64,000 bases of DNA from an uncultured Collinsella sp. (GCA_947507155.1 CANNOC010000003.1:1-64000); one strand, 5' to 3'; shown: positions 11,637 to 20,324, counted from the first letter of the stretch. Numbers and translations are program-made. The notes: generated by a model from the letters alone, not told the origin.

Positions 11637-12112
11637 TAGGCTTCACCTCCGTACGAATTAGCAGAGTTTGCGAGGGTCTCCTGCGCGATGCGCAGCTGCG
11701 TCTTGACGGAGATGTCACGACGCTCGCCGCGGGCCTCGAGCACCAGGCCGCCCACGATAGACGGGTCGACCTGCTCGATAAGGAATACCTTGCGGCCGAA
11801 GTCCTGCTCGCATTTCTTAGTGATGGTTTGACGCAGCTCGTCGTCGAGCGGGATCGCCGTGGTGACGGTCACGCCCACTACATCCTCGTCTTCCTCGGCA
11901 ACATACTTAAAGGCAGCTGCCACCTTGGGAAGAAGGTCGAGCTGGTCGCGCTTGGACATGGTGTCGAGCACGGCGATGATCTCGGGGCTGGCGGAAGCCA
12001 GGCGCTCAATCATCTCGAGGTCCTCGAACACATGGTTCTCGGCCTTAGCGGCTTCCAGAAGGGAGCGCGCGTAAGTCTCGAGCACCTTGTCCTGATAGCG
12101 GCTAGTCGGCAT
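11636..12112 (-). CDS. atpH: ATP synthase F1 subunit delta
   Basis: Delta subunit, 158 residues, which links the peripheral stalk to the top of F1. The family C-terminal segment [26 protein letters not shown] is clear. It is somewhat shorter than the 170-180 residues typical of the family, mainly in the N-terminal helical part. The 5' end overlaps atpF by 11 nt, indicating coupled translation. Confidence 0.94.
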   Translation of the reverse strand: MPTSRYQDKVLETYARSLLEAAKAENHVFEDLEMIERLASASPEIIAVLDTMSKRDQLDLLPKVAAAFKYVAEEDEDVVGVTVTTAIPLDDELRQTITKKCEQDFGRKVFLIEQVDPSIVGGLVLEARGERRDISVKTQLRIAQETLANSANSYGGEA

Positions 12113-12704
12113 TCAGGCTACCTGCTTCCTGGATGTAGCGCTCGATGAGCTTCTTCTGCTCGGTCTCGTCCTCGAGTGCCTCGCCCACGATCTTGGTGGC
12201 GACGGCAACGGACAGGTCGGCGATGGAGCTCGCGGCACCGGCGTAGATGAACTTGCGCTCGTCCTCGACGGTCGTATGGGCCTTGGCGATGATCTCCTCG
12301 GCCTCCTTGTGAGCAGCCTCGATGATACGGGCGCGCTCGGACTCGGCGTCCTTACGGGCCTCGAGAACGATGTCGGCAGCCTGACGACGGGCGTCGGTGA
12401 CGATCGAGTCGGACTCAGCGCGCTTGGCGATAGCCTCCTGCTTGGTCTTCTCGGCCTCGTCGAGGCTCTCCTCGATCTTCTTGCCGCGCTCCTCCATGGT
12501 TTTCATGATGCCCGGCAGGGCGACCTTGGCCAGCACGATCCAGATAATCAGGAAGGCGATAAGCGCCGGGATGAACTCCGCCATCTTAGGGATGAGGATG
12601 TCCGCACCGGCAGCGCCGTCCTCGGCGAACGCGGAAACCGGCATGAGCAGCGCGGCCGCGGACGCGGAGAGTGCGATCGCGCTCTTCTGGGATGAAAGAT
12701 TCAT
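12102..12704 (-). CDS. atpF: ATP synthase F0 subunit b with a signal-peptide-like N-terminus
   Basis: Peripheral-stalk b subunit, 200 residues. After a membrane helix at about residues 45-65 (FIPALIAFLIIWIVLAKVAL) comes the long charged Ala/Glu/Lys coiled coil typical of b, ending with the segment that binds delta. It differs from the textbook b subunit by starting with a separate hydrophobic stretch (residues about 9-27) ending in a signal-peptidase-like SAFA-E site. That part may be cleaved or act as a second helix. It sits between atpE and atpH in the normal F0-F1 order. Confidence 0.94.
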   Translation of the reverse strand: MNLSSQKSAIALSASAAALLMPVSAFAEDGAAGADILIPKMAEFIPALIAFLIIWIVLAKVALPGIMKTMEERGKKIEESLDEAEKTKQEAIAKRAESDSIVTDARRQAADIVLEARKDAESERARIIEAAHKEAEEIIAKAHTTVEDERKFIYAGAASSIADLSVAVATKIVGEALEDETEQKKLIERYIQEAGSLNAD

Positions 12705-12719
12705 ACTTGACGCTCCGTG

Positions 12720-12914
12720 CTATTTAACGATCAGCGCGACAACGAAGCCGATCAGAGCCAGAGCCTCGCCGAAGGCGGAGCCCATGATGAAGACGGTGAA
12801 CACGCGGCCCTGGACCTCAGGCTGACGGGCCATAGCACCCGTAGCACCCAGAGCAGACAGGCCGATAGCAAGACCAGCGCCGATAACACCGAGACCGTAA
12901 CCGATAACTCCCAC
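12720..12914 (-). CDS. atpE: ATP synthase F0 subunit c
   Basis: Ring-forming c subunit, 64 residues and two membrane helices joined by the polar loop ARQPE. The ion-binding carboxylate is the Glu in SAFGEALAL of helix 2. The polar residues that accompany it in sodium-type rings (Gln in helix 1, Ser-Thr after the Glu) are absent, so proton coupling is more likely; that is an inference. The start is GTG at 12914 with AAGGAGG just upstream. This makes the protein about 10-15 residues shorter at the N-terminus than most c subunits. A 125-nt gap precedes it, unlike the tight spacing elsewhere in the operon. Confidence 0.93.
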   Translation of the reverse strand: MGVIGYGLGVIGAGLAIGLSALGATGAMARQPEVQGRVFTVFIMGSAFGEALALIGFVVALIVK

Positions 12915-13039
12915 GATTCCTCCTTTGTCGTGCGTGTCTTATTTCACGCAGGATAACCTTATTTATAACTGCCGGGCTCCATGGGTACGGGCACCGGCGG
13001 TTTAACGAATTGCCTTACCTTTAAGGCGCGAACGGAAGA

Positions 13040-13843
13040 CTACTCCTCCTCCGCGACCTCCTCTGCCTCGGAGACATACACGGCGGTAAGGACCGTGAAG
13101 ACGTAAGCCTGGATGGCGCCGACCACAAGCTCAATCGTATAAATCAGGATGAGGATGGCAAGCCAGGCCAGCGAAGGTAGGGCGCCGACGGCGTGGGCCG
13201 CGGAAACCTGCTGAAGCAGCGGCTGCATGAACATGCTCGCCATGATGGCGAACGAGCCCATGACCACGTGTCCTGCGAACATGTTGCAGAACAGACGGAC
13301 GGCGAGCGTGATGAGGCGCAGGAAGGTCGAGAAAAGCTCGACGACCCACACAAGCACGTTCATCGGGAAGCTCACGCCCTGCGGGGCGAGGCTCTTGATG
13401 TAGCCGATCACGCCGTGAGCCTTGCATCCGTAGTAGATGAAGTACACGAAGGCGAAGATGGCGAGCGCGGCGGTGGAGCCGATTGCGCCGGTGCCGGGCT
13501 TCATTCCCGGGATCAGGCCGATCATGTTATTGATCAGGATGAACAGGAAAAGCGAGCACAGGAACGGGAAGTGCTTCTTCCAGTTCTCACCCACGACGCC
13601 CTTGCCGATATCGTTCTCGACGTACTCGATGATGTACTCGAAACCGTTGACGAAGAAGCCCTTGGGAACCAGGGTCTGCTTCTTCTTGAACACGGCCAGG
13701 ACGATCAGGAGCACGATCGTGGAGACGATCAGCCAAAACGAGTACTGCGTGATGCCGCAGCTCAGATCGCCCACGACGGGGGTGGAGCTGAACTCGCTGA
13801 CCAGATGATTAATCTCATCAGGCAGCTTTTCAAAAATTTCCAC
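13040..13843 (-). CDS. atpB: ATP synthase F0 subunit a
   Basis: Membrane subunit a, 267 residues, which forms the ion half-channels against the c ring. The essential arginine is visible in LAVRLFCNMFAGHVVM, and five to six hydrophobic helices follow the family pattern. The C-terminus ends in a run of Glu. It lies 3 nt after the AtpI-like gene and upstream of atpE. Confidence 0.95.
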   Translation of the reverse strand: MEIFEKLPDEINHLVSEFSSTPVVGDLSCGITQYSFWLIVSTIVLLIVLAVFKKKQTLVPKGFFVNGFEYIIEYVENDIGKGVVGENWKKHFPFLCSLFLFILINNMIGLIPGMKPGTGAIGSTAALAIFAFVYFIYYGCKAHGVIGYIKSLAPQGVSFPMNVLVWVVELFSTFLRLITLAVRLFCNMFAGHVVMGSFAIMASMFMQPLLQQVSAAHAVGALPSLAWLAILILIYTIELVVGAIQAYVFTVLTAVYVSEAEEVAEEE

Positions 13844-13846
13844 GAC

Positions 13847-14233
13847 TTACCTTTCGACCTCATGAGGATCTCGCAGCGCCTTGGCGACGCGAACCGTGCA
13901 GGCGGCCATAAAGGCCACGAAGCCGATCGCCTCGCCCAGGAGGAACATGCGAAATGCCTCTCCGAACAACGCAAACACAACCAAGGTAAAGACGAGCAGG
14001 GCGACCGCCGAGACCGCCAGACTCACCATGCCCTTGAGCATGTCCGCATTCTGCTTATCGTCAAGAACCGGCTTGAGCGTAAAAACAAAGGGAAGAAAGG
14101 CGACCGCGCCCGCGATGGCGCCCGCAACGATAGCGAGCAGATCGGCTATCTGAAACACTGGCGTCCCCACTTTCCTTTTTAACGCTTCACAGAACAGTTC
14201 CCGCCAAACATTGGTGACTATTGTACGAGCCAA
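13847..14233 (-). CDS. AtpI-like membrane protein, first gene of the atp operon
   Basis: This small membrane protein (up to 128 residues) has four predicted hydrophobic segments (about 29-50, 68-90, 92-102 and 104-118). By position directly before atpB it corresponds to ATP synthase subunit I, which helps assemble the c ring. Sequence similarity to AtpI is weak, so the assignment rests mostly on context. The TTG at 14233 lacks a good ribosome-binding site. The GTG codons at 14170 or 14158, just after AAAAAGGAAAG, are plausible alternatives and would drop the charged N-terminal 21-25 residues. Confidence 0.7.
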   Translation of the reverse strand: MARTIVTNVWRELFCEALKRKVGTPVFQIADLLAIVAGAIAGAVAFLPFVFTLKPVLDDKQNADMLKGMVSLAVSAVALLVFTLVVFALFGEAFRMFLLGEAIGFVAFMAACTVRVAKALRDPHEVER

Positions 14234-14439
14234 TCGCTAAAGTACAACCGAAAAAGCATCGGTTAATACGCACCTGTTCGTTTTCTTAAGACCTTCTTTA
14301 TGCCGCAGGTACGGTAATACGTTTTTCTCGAACCCTGCAGGGCAAAACGTCCGTTAACAGGGGTGAGCGCGGTCGCCTTTTATTAGTCCGCGCGCACCGT
14401 TTCTTCGTATTTTCGACGTTAGCCGGTTTGGCCCAGAAA

Positions 14440-15087
14440 CTACAGCGTGCCGTAGATGCGGTCGCCGGCATCGCCCAGGCCGGGGACGATGTAGGCGGCC
14501 TCGTTGAGGTGGTCGTCAATGGCGCAGGTATAGATATGCACGTCGGGGTCTTTCTCGGTCAGCGACTTGAGGCCCTCGGGGGCCGCGACGATGCACAGCA
14601 TGCGGATGTCCTTGACACCGCGCTCGCGCAGATAGCTGATAGCCATCTCGGCAGAACCGCCCGTGGCGAGCATGGGATCGACGACCAGGCAGATACGCTG
14701 GTCGATATCCTTGGGCATCTTGCAGTAATACTCATGCGGCTCGTGGGTGACCTCGTCGCGCTCCATGCCAATGTGGCCCACGCGGGCAGAGGGCACCAGG
14801 TCGAGGATGCCATCGACCATTCCAAGGCCCGCGCGCAAAATGGGGACGATGGCGAGCTTCTTGCCGGCAAGCTGCTTAAACGTGGCAGTGGTGATGGGAG
14901 TCTCGACTTCGACATCCTCCATGGGCAGGTCGCGCATGGCCTCGTAGCCGTCAAAAAGCGCGAGCTCGCGTACGAGTTGGCGGAACTGGTTGGTGCCGGT
15001 CGACTTATCGCGCAGGATCGACAACTTGTGCTGGACGAGCGGATGGTCGACAAGCGTCACGCGGGACGCATCGTAGGTAACGGTCAT
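14440..15087 (-). CDS. upp: Uracil phosphoribosyltransferase
   Basis: Upp, 215 residues, makes UMP from uracil and PRPP in pyrimidine salvage. The PRPP-binding loop [12 protein letters not shown], the family start [13 protein letters not shown] and the uracil-binding [16 protein letters not shown] at the C-terminus are present. The ATG at 15087 has AAAGGGG about 10 nt upstream and begins at the conserved N-terminus; the longer open frame to 15165 is not supported. A 206-nt gap with no clear element separates it from the atp operon. Confidence 0.95.
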   Translation of the reverse strand: MTVTYDASRVTLVDHPLVQHKLSILRDKSTGTNQFRQLVRELALFDGYEAMRDLPMEDVEVETPITTATFKQLAGKKLAIVPILRAGLGMVDGILDLVPSARVGHIGMERDEVTHEPHEYYCKMPKDIDQRICLVVDPMLATGGSAEMAISYLRERGVKDIRMLCIVAAPEGLKSLTEKDPDVHIYTCAIDDHLNEAAYIVPGLGDAGDRIYGTL

Positions 15088-15209
15088 GGGTTGATGCCCC
15101 TTTCGTTGCGGCCGCAAAACGACCTTGCTGACATGACGCACAGCGATGTTGCCGCCGCCCGCCATGCATAAGTTTAGCGGTTTGTTGTATCGAACGCTCC
15201 GTCACAACC

Positions 15210-16751
15210 CTACTGAGTGGTGCTGAGCGAACGCTTGACGGCATCACGCCAACCAGCGAGGTTGCTCTCACGGCGCTCGGCGGACATGTGAGGATGGAAG
15301 ACTTTGACGATCTGAGCGTTTTGCTCCAGCTCCTCCAAATCCTCCCAATAGCCGACAGCAAGGCCCGCCAAGTACGCGGCGCCAATCGCCGTGGTCTCCA
15401 CCGTCTCGCACTGCAGCACGGGGATATCCAGCAGATCAGCCTGGAATTGCATGATGAACTCGTTGCGCGAGGCACCGCCATCGACGGACAGGCGCTCAAT
15501 CGAAAGTCCCACGTCCTGCTCCATGGCGCGTAGTACGTCATAACTCTGGTAGGCCATGGACTCGCAGGCCGCACGCACAATGGTCGCGCGACTCGAGGCG
15601 CCGGTCAGGCCGCACACGATACCGCGAGCATGCGGGTCCCACCAGGGAGCGCCCAGGCCTGCGAAGGCGGGGACGAAGTAGCAGCCCTCGTTGTCGCTGA
15701 TCGAAGTGGCGAGTTGCGCGGACTCGCTCACGCTCGAGATGATGCCCATGTTGTTGCGCAGCCAATTCATGGTTGAGCCGGCGGCAAAGATAGAGCCCTC
15801 GAGCGCATAGCTGATCTTGCCGTCCGCGGCGATACCGATCGTGGAGACCAGACCGTTCTTGGATTCGACGATCTCGTCGCCGGTGTTCATGAGCATAAAG
15901 CAACCCGTGCCATAGGTGTTTTTGGTCTGGCCGGGATGGAAGCAGCAGTGGCCGAACAGCGACGCCTGCTGGTCGCCCGCCACGCCCATGATGGGTGGCA
16001 TGTTGGTCATGATGTCGCTCGCGACGCGGCCGTAGTCGCCCGAGCTCCAACGAACCTCGGGCATCATGGAACGTGGAACGTCAAAGAGCGCCAGCAGATC
16101 GTCGTCCCAATCGAGCGTATGGATATTAAAGAGCGCGGTGCGGCTGGCATTGGTGTAGTCGGTGGCAAAGACCTGACCGCCGGTGAGGTTGTAGATGAGC
16201 CAGGTGTCGATGGTGCCGAACATGAGGTCGCCCGCCACCGCGCTCTCACGCGCACCGTCAACGTTGTCGAGGATCCACTGCACCTTGGAAGCCGAGAAAT
16301 ACGGATCGAGTGTGAGTCCCGTGCGGGAGCGCACCAGTTCTTCTGCGCCCTGCTCGACCAGCTCGTCGATCAGAGGTGCGGTGCGACGGCATTGCCACAC
16401 GATGGCGTTATAGATGGGTTGGCCGCTTATGCGGTCCCACACCACCGTGGTCTCGCGCTGGTTGGAGATACCGATGGCGGCAATGCGGTCAGAATGGATG
16501 CCGCTCTTAAACTGGACCTCCATCATCACGCCGATCTGGCTGGCAAGCACCTCCGTGGGATCCTGCTCCACCCAGCCGGGGCGCGGGAAGCTGGTTTTGA
16601 CGCTACGGCGCGCCTGGGCGACGATGCAGCCGTACTCGTCGACGATGGTCGCGAGTACCGAGGTAGTGCCGCAGTCGAGCGCCATGATGTAGGAACCGCC
16701 AAAGCTAAACGAGGCGTCTTCCATGCCCAGGCTGCCTAGATTCAACGACAT
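15210..16751 (-). CDS. glpK: Glycerol kinase
   Basis: Glycerol kinase, 513 residues, FGGY family: ATP-dependent phosphorylation of glycerol to glycerol 3-phosphate. The phosphate-binding motif MALDCGTTSV follows an unusual 22-residue N-terminal extension. The glycerol-binding NQRETTVVWD and the FGGY signatures (GVAGDQQASLFG, LSVDGGASRN) are intact. The ATG at 16751 has GAAAGG 8 nt upstream. It starts 13 nt after the tsaC-like gene, so the two may be co-transcribed. No glpF or glpD is in view. Confidence 0.93.
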   Translation of the reverse strand: MSLNLGSLGMEDASFSFGGSYIMALDCGTTSVLATIVDEYGCIVAQARRSVKTSFPRPGWVEQDPTEVLASQIGVMMEVQFKSGIHSDRIAAIGISNQRETTVVWDRISGQPIYNAIVWQCRRTAPLIDELVEQGAEELVRSRTGLTLDPYFSASKVQWILDNVDGARESAVAGDLMFGTIDTWLIYNLTGGQVFATDYTNASRTALFNIHTLDWDDDLLALFDVPRSMMPEVRWSSGDYGRVASDIMTNMPPIMGVAGDQQASLFGHCCFHPGQTKNTYGTGCFMLMNTGDEIVESKNGLVSTIGIAADGKISYALEGSIFAAGSTMNWLRNNMGIISSVSESAQLATSISDNEGCYFVPAFAGLGAPWWDPHARGIVCGLTGASSRATIVRAACESMAYQSYDVLRAMEQDVGLSIERLSVDGGASRNEFIMQFQADLLDIPVLQCETVETTAIGAAYLAGLAVGYWEDLEELEQNAQIVKVFHPHMSAERRESNLAGWRDAVKRSLSTTQ

Positions 16752-16764
16752 CGCTTACACCTTT

Positions 16765-17508
16765 CTATTGCATCGGGTCGGACAGGACCCGTTCGATCTC
16801 TGATGCGGGAAGCGCGCCTTGGCGCAGGATCTGGAGCTCGCCGTGCTGAAACGACACGATGGTTGAGGCGTCGCGACACGGGGTCTCACCGGCGTCGACG
16901 GCCACATCGACCCCCTCCAGGATGCGCTCCTCCACCGTGACAAAACTTGCCGGCGCGGACGTGCCATGCGTGTTGGCGCTGGTGCAGGCAAGAGGGCTGC
17001 CGCAGGCGCGGATGAGCGCCTGCACCACGGGCGAGGCCGAAGCGCGAAGTGCCACCGTGTCGTCGGCGGCGCGCATAAAGGTCGGCACGCAGGGAGCCGC
17101 CTTAACCACGATAGTCAGGGCGCCCGGCCAGCATCGTCGGGCGAGCACGCGGGCCTCGTTAGGGATATCCACGCCATAGCGGTCGAGTGCCTCGGCATCA
17201 TCGACCAGCCAGGCAACCGTTTGGGTGAGCTCGCGCTGCTTGAGGGTAAAGATGCGACGATATCCGGTACCGAGGGCGGGGGCCGCGGCGCCGTTGACGG
17301 TGGCCTGCGGATCGCGCGGCCACGGCAGAGGTTCACTTGTATCTTGTGGAACGGCATCCGAGAAGGCGTTGACCGCCACGGCGACACCGTAGACCGTCTC
17401 GGTTGGAATAAGCGCCAGGCCACCGCGACCGAGTAGCTCGGCCGTGCGCTCGACTGCAAGCCGATGCGGCTCGCGCGCTCCCTCGTATACCCGATAGACC
17501 GTCTGCAT
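16765..17508 (-). CDS. TsaC/Sua5/YrdC-family L-threonylcarbamoyladenylate synthase
   Basis: This 247-residue YrdC-like protein is predicted to make threonylcarbamoyl-AMP for the t6A modification of ANN-decoding tRNAs. Family hallmarks are GGLALIPTETVYGVAVAV, the KQRE element in FTLKQRELTQTVAW, PGALTIVVKA and SPLACTSANTHG. It is longer than minimal TsaC (about 190) but lacks the Sua5 C-terminal domain. An insert near residues 50-75 (TSEPLPWPRD and following) separates the conserved parts. It lies directly upstream of glpK. Confidence 0.88.
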   Translation of the reverse strand: MQTVYRVYEGAREPHRLAVERTAELLGRGGLALIPTETVYGVAVAVNAFSDAVPQDTSEPLPWPRDPQATVNGAAAPALGTGYRRIFTLKQRELTQTVAWLVDDAEALDRYGVDIPNEARVLARRCWPGALTIVVKAAPCVPTFMRAADDTVALRASASPVVQALIRACGSPLACTSANTHGTSAPASFVTVEERILEGVDVAVDAGETPCRDASTIVSFQHGELQILRQGALPASEIERVLSDPMQ

Positions 17509-17642
17509 GTGTATGCCAGCCCCTTACGCTCTGGTGCAAGTTTGTTTACTGTGGGGCATTCTCGCACGAAACGTTCAACCTATTTGCCCAGAGCGCATGT
17601 TGGTTTGGTGAGCGGCTCTAGTAGTCGGTGAAAGTGAGGGGG

Positions 17643-18089
17643 TTATTGGACAGCTACGAACTTCTTTGGTCTTCCGGCGTGACGTTCTTGGGCGGCGTAA
17701 CGTTCGATGCTGTCTATCGTTATCATCCGACGACCGTCGACGAGTTCAACATCGAGCTTTCCGGCTTTGACCAGCGCGGTGATCCGCGGAGCAGAGACTT
17801 TGAGGTCCAGTGCTGCGTCTTTAAATGTGCGGCACGCCGCTTCCCGAGCGCCCTCGTGGTCGATTTCGACTGAAAGGGCCACGACCTCGGCCGAGCGTTC
17901 GTACCCTGCCGGAGTCAAACCGTTGTTGAGATCGTCGGCCAAAAACGCCATCAGCGCCTCGGTGGCATGGGCAATCGCTTCTTCGCGCGTATCGCCATCG
18001 GCAAAGGCGCCGGGAATCTGCGGGAAGCTGGCGCAGTAACCGTCGTCTTCTTTTATGAGAACGCAGTCATAGGTAAATCGCTGCCTCAT
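17643..18089 (-). CDS. hicB: HicB-family antitoxin
   Basis: This 148-residue HicB-like antitoxin has an N-terminal partial RNase-H fold, typical of the family (YDCVLIKEDDGYCASFPQIPGAFADGDTREEAIAHATEAL, about residues 5-45). A C-terminal helix-turn-helix-like part follows (LKVSAPRITALVKAGKLDVELVDG) that probably binds its own promoter. The ATG at 18089 has GGAGG 4-5 nt upstream; the longer frame to 18134 would overlap hicA. It follows hicA by 11 nt, forming a toxin-first type II module. Confidence 0.87.
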   Translation of the reverse strand: MRQRFTYDCVLIKEDDGYCASFPQIPGAFADGDTREEAIAHATEALMAFLADDLNNGLTPAGYERSAEVVALSVEIDHEGAREAACRTFKDAALDLKVSAPRITALVKAGKLDVELVDGRRMITIDSIERYAAQERHAGRPKKFVAVQ

Positions 18090-18100
18090 TTTGCCTCCAA

Positions 18101-18286
18101 CTACCATCCAGCTTGGCGACGAATACTTGCCCACGTGCCCTTCTTTGGTCGATCACCACCAGAGCCGTTCACGGTGACAGCACGGTCACCAGAAACATAC
18201 TTAGCATGACTACCGACTTGCGCGACCTTCACGAATCCATCGTGCTTGAGTAGGGCAATGATTTCCCGAAAGGTAGGAGGTTGCAT
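18101..18286 (-). CDS. hicA: HicA-family mRNA interferase toxin
   Basis: This 61-residue HicA-like toxin has a double-stranded-RNA-binding-domain fold that cleaves mRNA during stress. The expected pattern is there: a helix with FREIIALLKHDGF, then the catalytic-His segment GSHAKYVSGD, a beta strand AVTVNG, and the closing KKGTWASIRRQAG. The His of GSH is the presumed active-site residue. Paired with hicB immediately downstream. Confidence 0.85.
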   Translation of the reverse strand: MQPPTFREIIALLKHDGFVKVAQVGSHAKYVSGDRAVTVNGSGGDRPKKGTWASIRRQAGW

Positions 18287-18354
18287 GGGCCGACCTCTTT
18301 CAGCCGTCCTAATTATAAACTACTTTATAATTTTTGCTAACCAGTTAATAAATA

Positions 18355-19602
18355 TTACTGGCGCTGTTTGGGCTCGGTGACGATGGCTCGGACGATGCGG
18401 GGGCGATCGGTGAGGTCGTGGACGATGCGCACGTCCGACAGACCCGCTTGACGACAGAGCTCGGCCGCAGCGTCGAGCGCGCCCTCGTAGAGCTCGCAGG
18501 CAAACAGGCCGCCGGCGCGCAGCATGTAGGGCGCCGCGTTGAGCAGACGGCGGAAGATATCGAGGCCGTCGGCGCCGCCCTCGAGCGCCAGGTCGGGCTC
18601 AAAGTCCTTGACCTCGCGCGGCAGTGAGCGCATGACATCGGTGGGGATGTAGGGCGGGTTGGAGACGAGTACGTCAAAGGTGCCCCACTCTTCGCGGGGA
18701 ATGGAGCTCACCAGGTTCGTGAGGCTAAAGGCGACCTCGTCGGACGTGAGGCCAAGCGCATCGCGGTTTTTGGTAGCAAGGTCGATGGCGCGCGGCTCGA
18801 TATCGGTAGCAGTGCAGGTGACGTGGCCGCGACGCTCCCAGGCAAGCGAGAGCGAGATGCAGCCCGTGCCGCAGCCGACCTCGAGAACGCGGGCAGTGCG
18901 GGGCTCGGCTGGGGCGGGTGCAGCAGCATCCTGAGCCGAAGCCGTCTCCTGGTCGGCGCCCTCAATGGCGATGCCGTATTCGTCGAGCTCGGGCTCGGCG
19001 GCTTCCGCGGCTTCGGCTTCTGCTGCCTGCGCGGCTTCCTCGGCCTCGCGATCGGCTAGCTCCTCGGCATAGGCGCGGCTACCGAGCACGTCGCTACCCA
19101 GCGCAGCCTCATCGGCGGCCGTCAGGTTGGCGGCACGGCGCTCGGCGGTCGCGCGTTCGCCTGCCAGCGCGGCCTCGGCTTTGCGAGCCTGCTCGACCTC
19201 ATCGTTCCAAGGCAGCTCCACGCGCTGGCGGGCGGCGGCCTCGGGGCTCAGCACCTCGGCATCCAGATAGTTCAGGACCTCTTCGACGAGCATCTCGGTC
19301 TCGGGGCGCGGAATGAGCACACCGGGGGCGCACGCGACGTCGATCATGCGAAACTGCGTGCTACCGGTGATGTATTGCAGCGGCTCGCCCTTCGCGCGAC
19401 GGACGACCGCCGCGTGCATGGTCTCGAGCTGCGCTGCGTCAAGTGTCTCGTCCATGCGCATATACAAGTCGATACGCGCCAGGCCCGTTGCCGCACACAG
19501 CAGCCACTCGGCAGAAAGACGGGGATGCTCCTCACCGCGCTCGGCCAGGTACTCCTTGGTCCACTCGAGACAACGCTTGATGGTCCAGATCTCGTTTGCC
19601 AT
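18355..19602 (-). CDS. prmC: Release factor glutamine methyltransferase with a large Ala/Glu-rich insertion
   Basis: PrmC/HemK methylates the GGQ glutamine of class I release factors. The N-terminal helical domain (1-85), the GVLIPRPETEMLVEE segment (95-108), the SAM-binding LEVGCGTGCISLSLA (about 240-254) and the catalytic NPPYIP (315-320) are all intact. At 415 residues it is about 140 longer than E. coli PrmC. The excess is a low-complexity Ala/Glu/Arg-rich insertion at about 115-235, exactly between the PRPETE loop and the SAM motif. The ATG at 19602 has GGAGG 5 nt upstream. Its substrate gene prfA lies upstream on the same strand, separated by 722 bp of repeat-rich DNA. Confidence 0.93.
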   Translation of the reverse strand: MANEIWTIKRCLEWTKEYLAERGEEHPRLSAEWLLCAATGLARIDLYMRMDETLDAAQLETMHAAVVRRAKGEPLQYITGSTQFRMIDVACAPGVLIPRPETEMLVEEVLNYLDAEVLSPEAAARQRVELPWNDEVEQARKAEAALAGERATAERRAANLTAADEAALGSDVLGSRAYAEELADREAEEAAQAAEAEAAEAAEPELDEYGIAIEGADQETASAQDAAAPAPAEPRTARVLEVGCGTGCISLSLAWERRGHVTCTATDIEPRAIDLATKNRDALGLTSDEVAFSLTNLVSSIPREEWGTFDVLVSNPPYIPTDVMRSLPREVKDFEPDLALEGGADGLDIFRRLLNAAPYMLRAGGLFACELYEGALDAAAELCRQAGLSDVRIVHDLTDRPRIVRAIVTEPKQRQ

Positions 19603-20162
19603 GGGGTCCTCCCCTCTTAAGCGCCGAGCGGCGCGCGAATGTCGGAGCAGATTGTACGCGAGGGTGGCACGCAGCAAGGGACGATTGGAAGCGATTATCG
19701 AGAATCAGCCCAGAATTTTGCTTGGATTGCAATCGAAGCGTTCATTCGCCGACGTCTAAATCTGCATCCGTCAAGCTTTTGGTAAGGTTGCCCCAAAACT
19801 GACCAATATCTAACCAAGAACTTGCCAAATCACTTGACGCGCGACGCATCAAAAATCGCCCCGCGACTTCTTGAACGATTTTTCGAGCATTATTTTTAAA
19901 AATGATAAGTAAATTTAAGCAGGTAAACAACTTAATTGCTATTAAAGAAGATTGAATAAACTCACAAAGCAATGTGCCTGACCTAGTCATTGGGGACGTT
20001 CTTAAACGACTAGCTGTCAGGGACAGTCTTCGCAGCCAGCCACAAAGAACCGTCCCCATCTGTCGGCACAAAAGGGGCGTCCCCAACTGCCAAGTGCCGC
20101 AAGAATGTCCCTTTTGACTAGTCATTTAAGAACGTCCCAAATGACTACCTCTAAGGCCCGCG
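19603..20162. other. Non-coding, repeat-bearing, AT-rich stretch between prfA and prmC
   Basis: Apart from the elements listed separately, this gap contains an AT-rich segment (about 19770-19985) that stands out from the GC-rich surroundings. One minus-strand frame (19742-20125) is open through it, but its first half is translated repeat sequence and it has no recognisable domain. It may be a decayed gene or foreign insertion; I do not call a gene. Confidence 0.5.
19986..20145. repeat. Nested REP-like inverted repeat
   Basis: Arms at 19986-20013 and 20118-20145 are inverted copies sharing the core GGACGTTCTTAAACGAC; the right arm carries a few substitutions. The 104 bases between them contain further short GGGACAG and CGTCCCC pieces, as if one repeat had landed inside another. 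The same core makes the palindromes at 21601-21656 and 26184-26239. Confidence 0.75.
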
Positions 20163-20321
20163 GGTTGAGCATAAGTCAGCGAAAACGCCCCTAAGCGAGC
20201 AAGGTGACGTGAAAGAGGAGGGAAGCGTACTTCGGTACGCGACCGACGATTGAACGTCAGATTGCCGCTTAGGGGCGTTTGCAGCGTCGAGCCGTTACGC
20301 GGTTTGGCAAAACCGCGTAAC
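20163..20321. repeat. Structured intergenic repeat, copy B of four
   Basis: Related to 4505-4661. The outer helix pairs AAACGCCCCTAAGCG with CGCTTAGGGGCGTTT. A second helix pairs TGACGT with ACGTCA. The apical hairpin GCGTAC-TTCG-GTACGC has a TTCG tetraloop. The linker GCAGCGTCGAG leads to a terminal hairpin GTTACGCGGTTT / AAACCGCGTAAC (loop TGGC). It ends 3 bases before the prfA stop codon. Confidence 0.75.
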
Positions 20322-20324
20322 CCG

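Noticed and set aside
14234-14439. Possible small RNA or riboswitch between upp and the atp operon
   Set aside because: Only weak short hairpins and no recognisable riboswitch core; the atp promoter probably lies here but no consensus boxes stand out.
19742-20125. A 127-codon minus-strand frame between prfA and prmC
   Set aside because: Half of it is translated REP-like repeat and no domain is visible in the rest; treated as non-coding, possibly a remnant.
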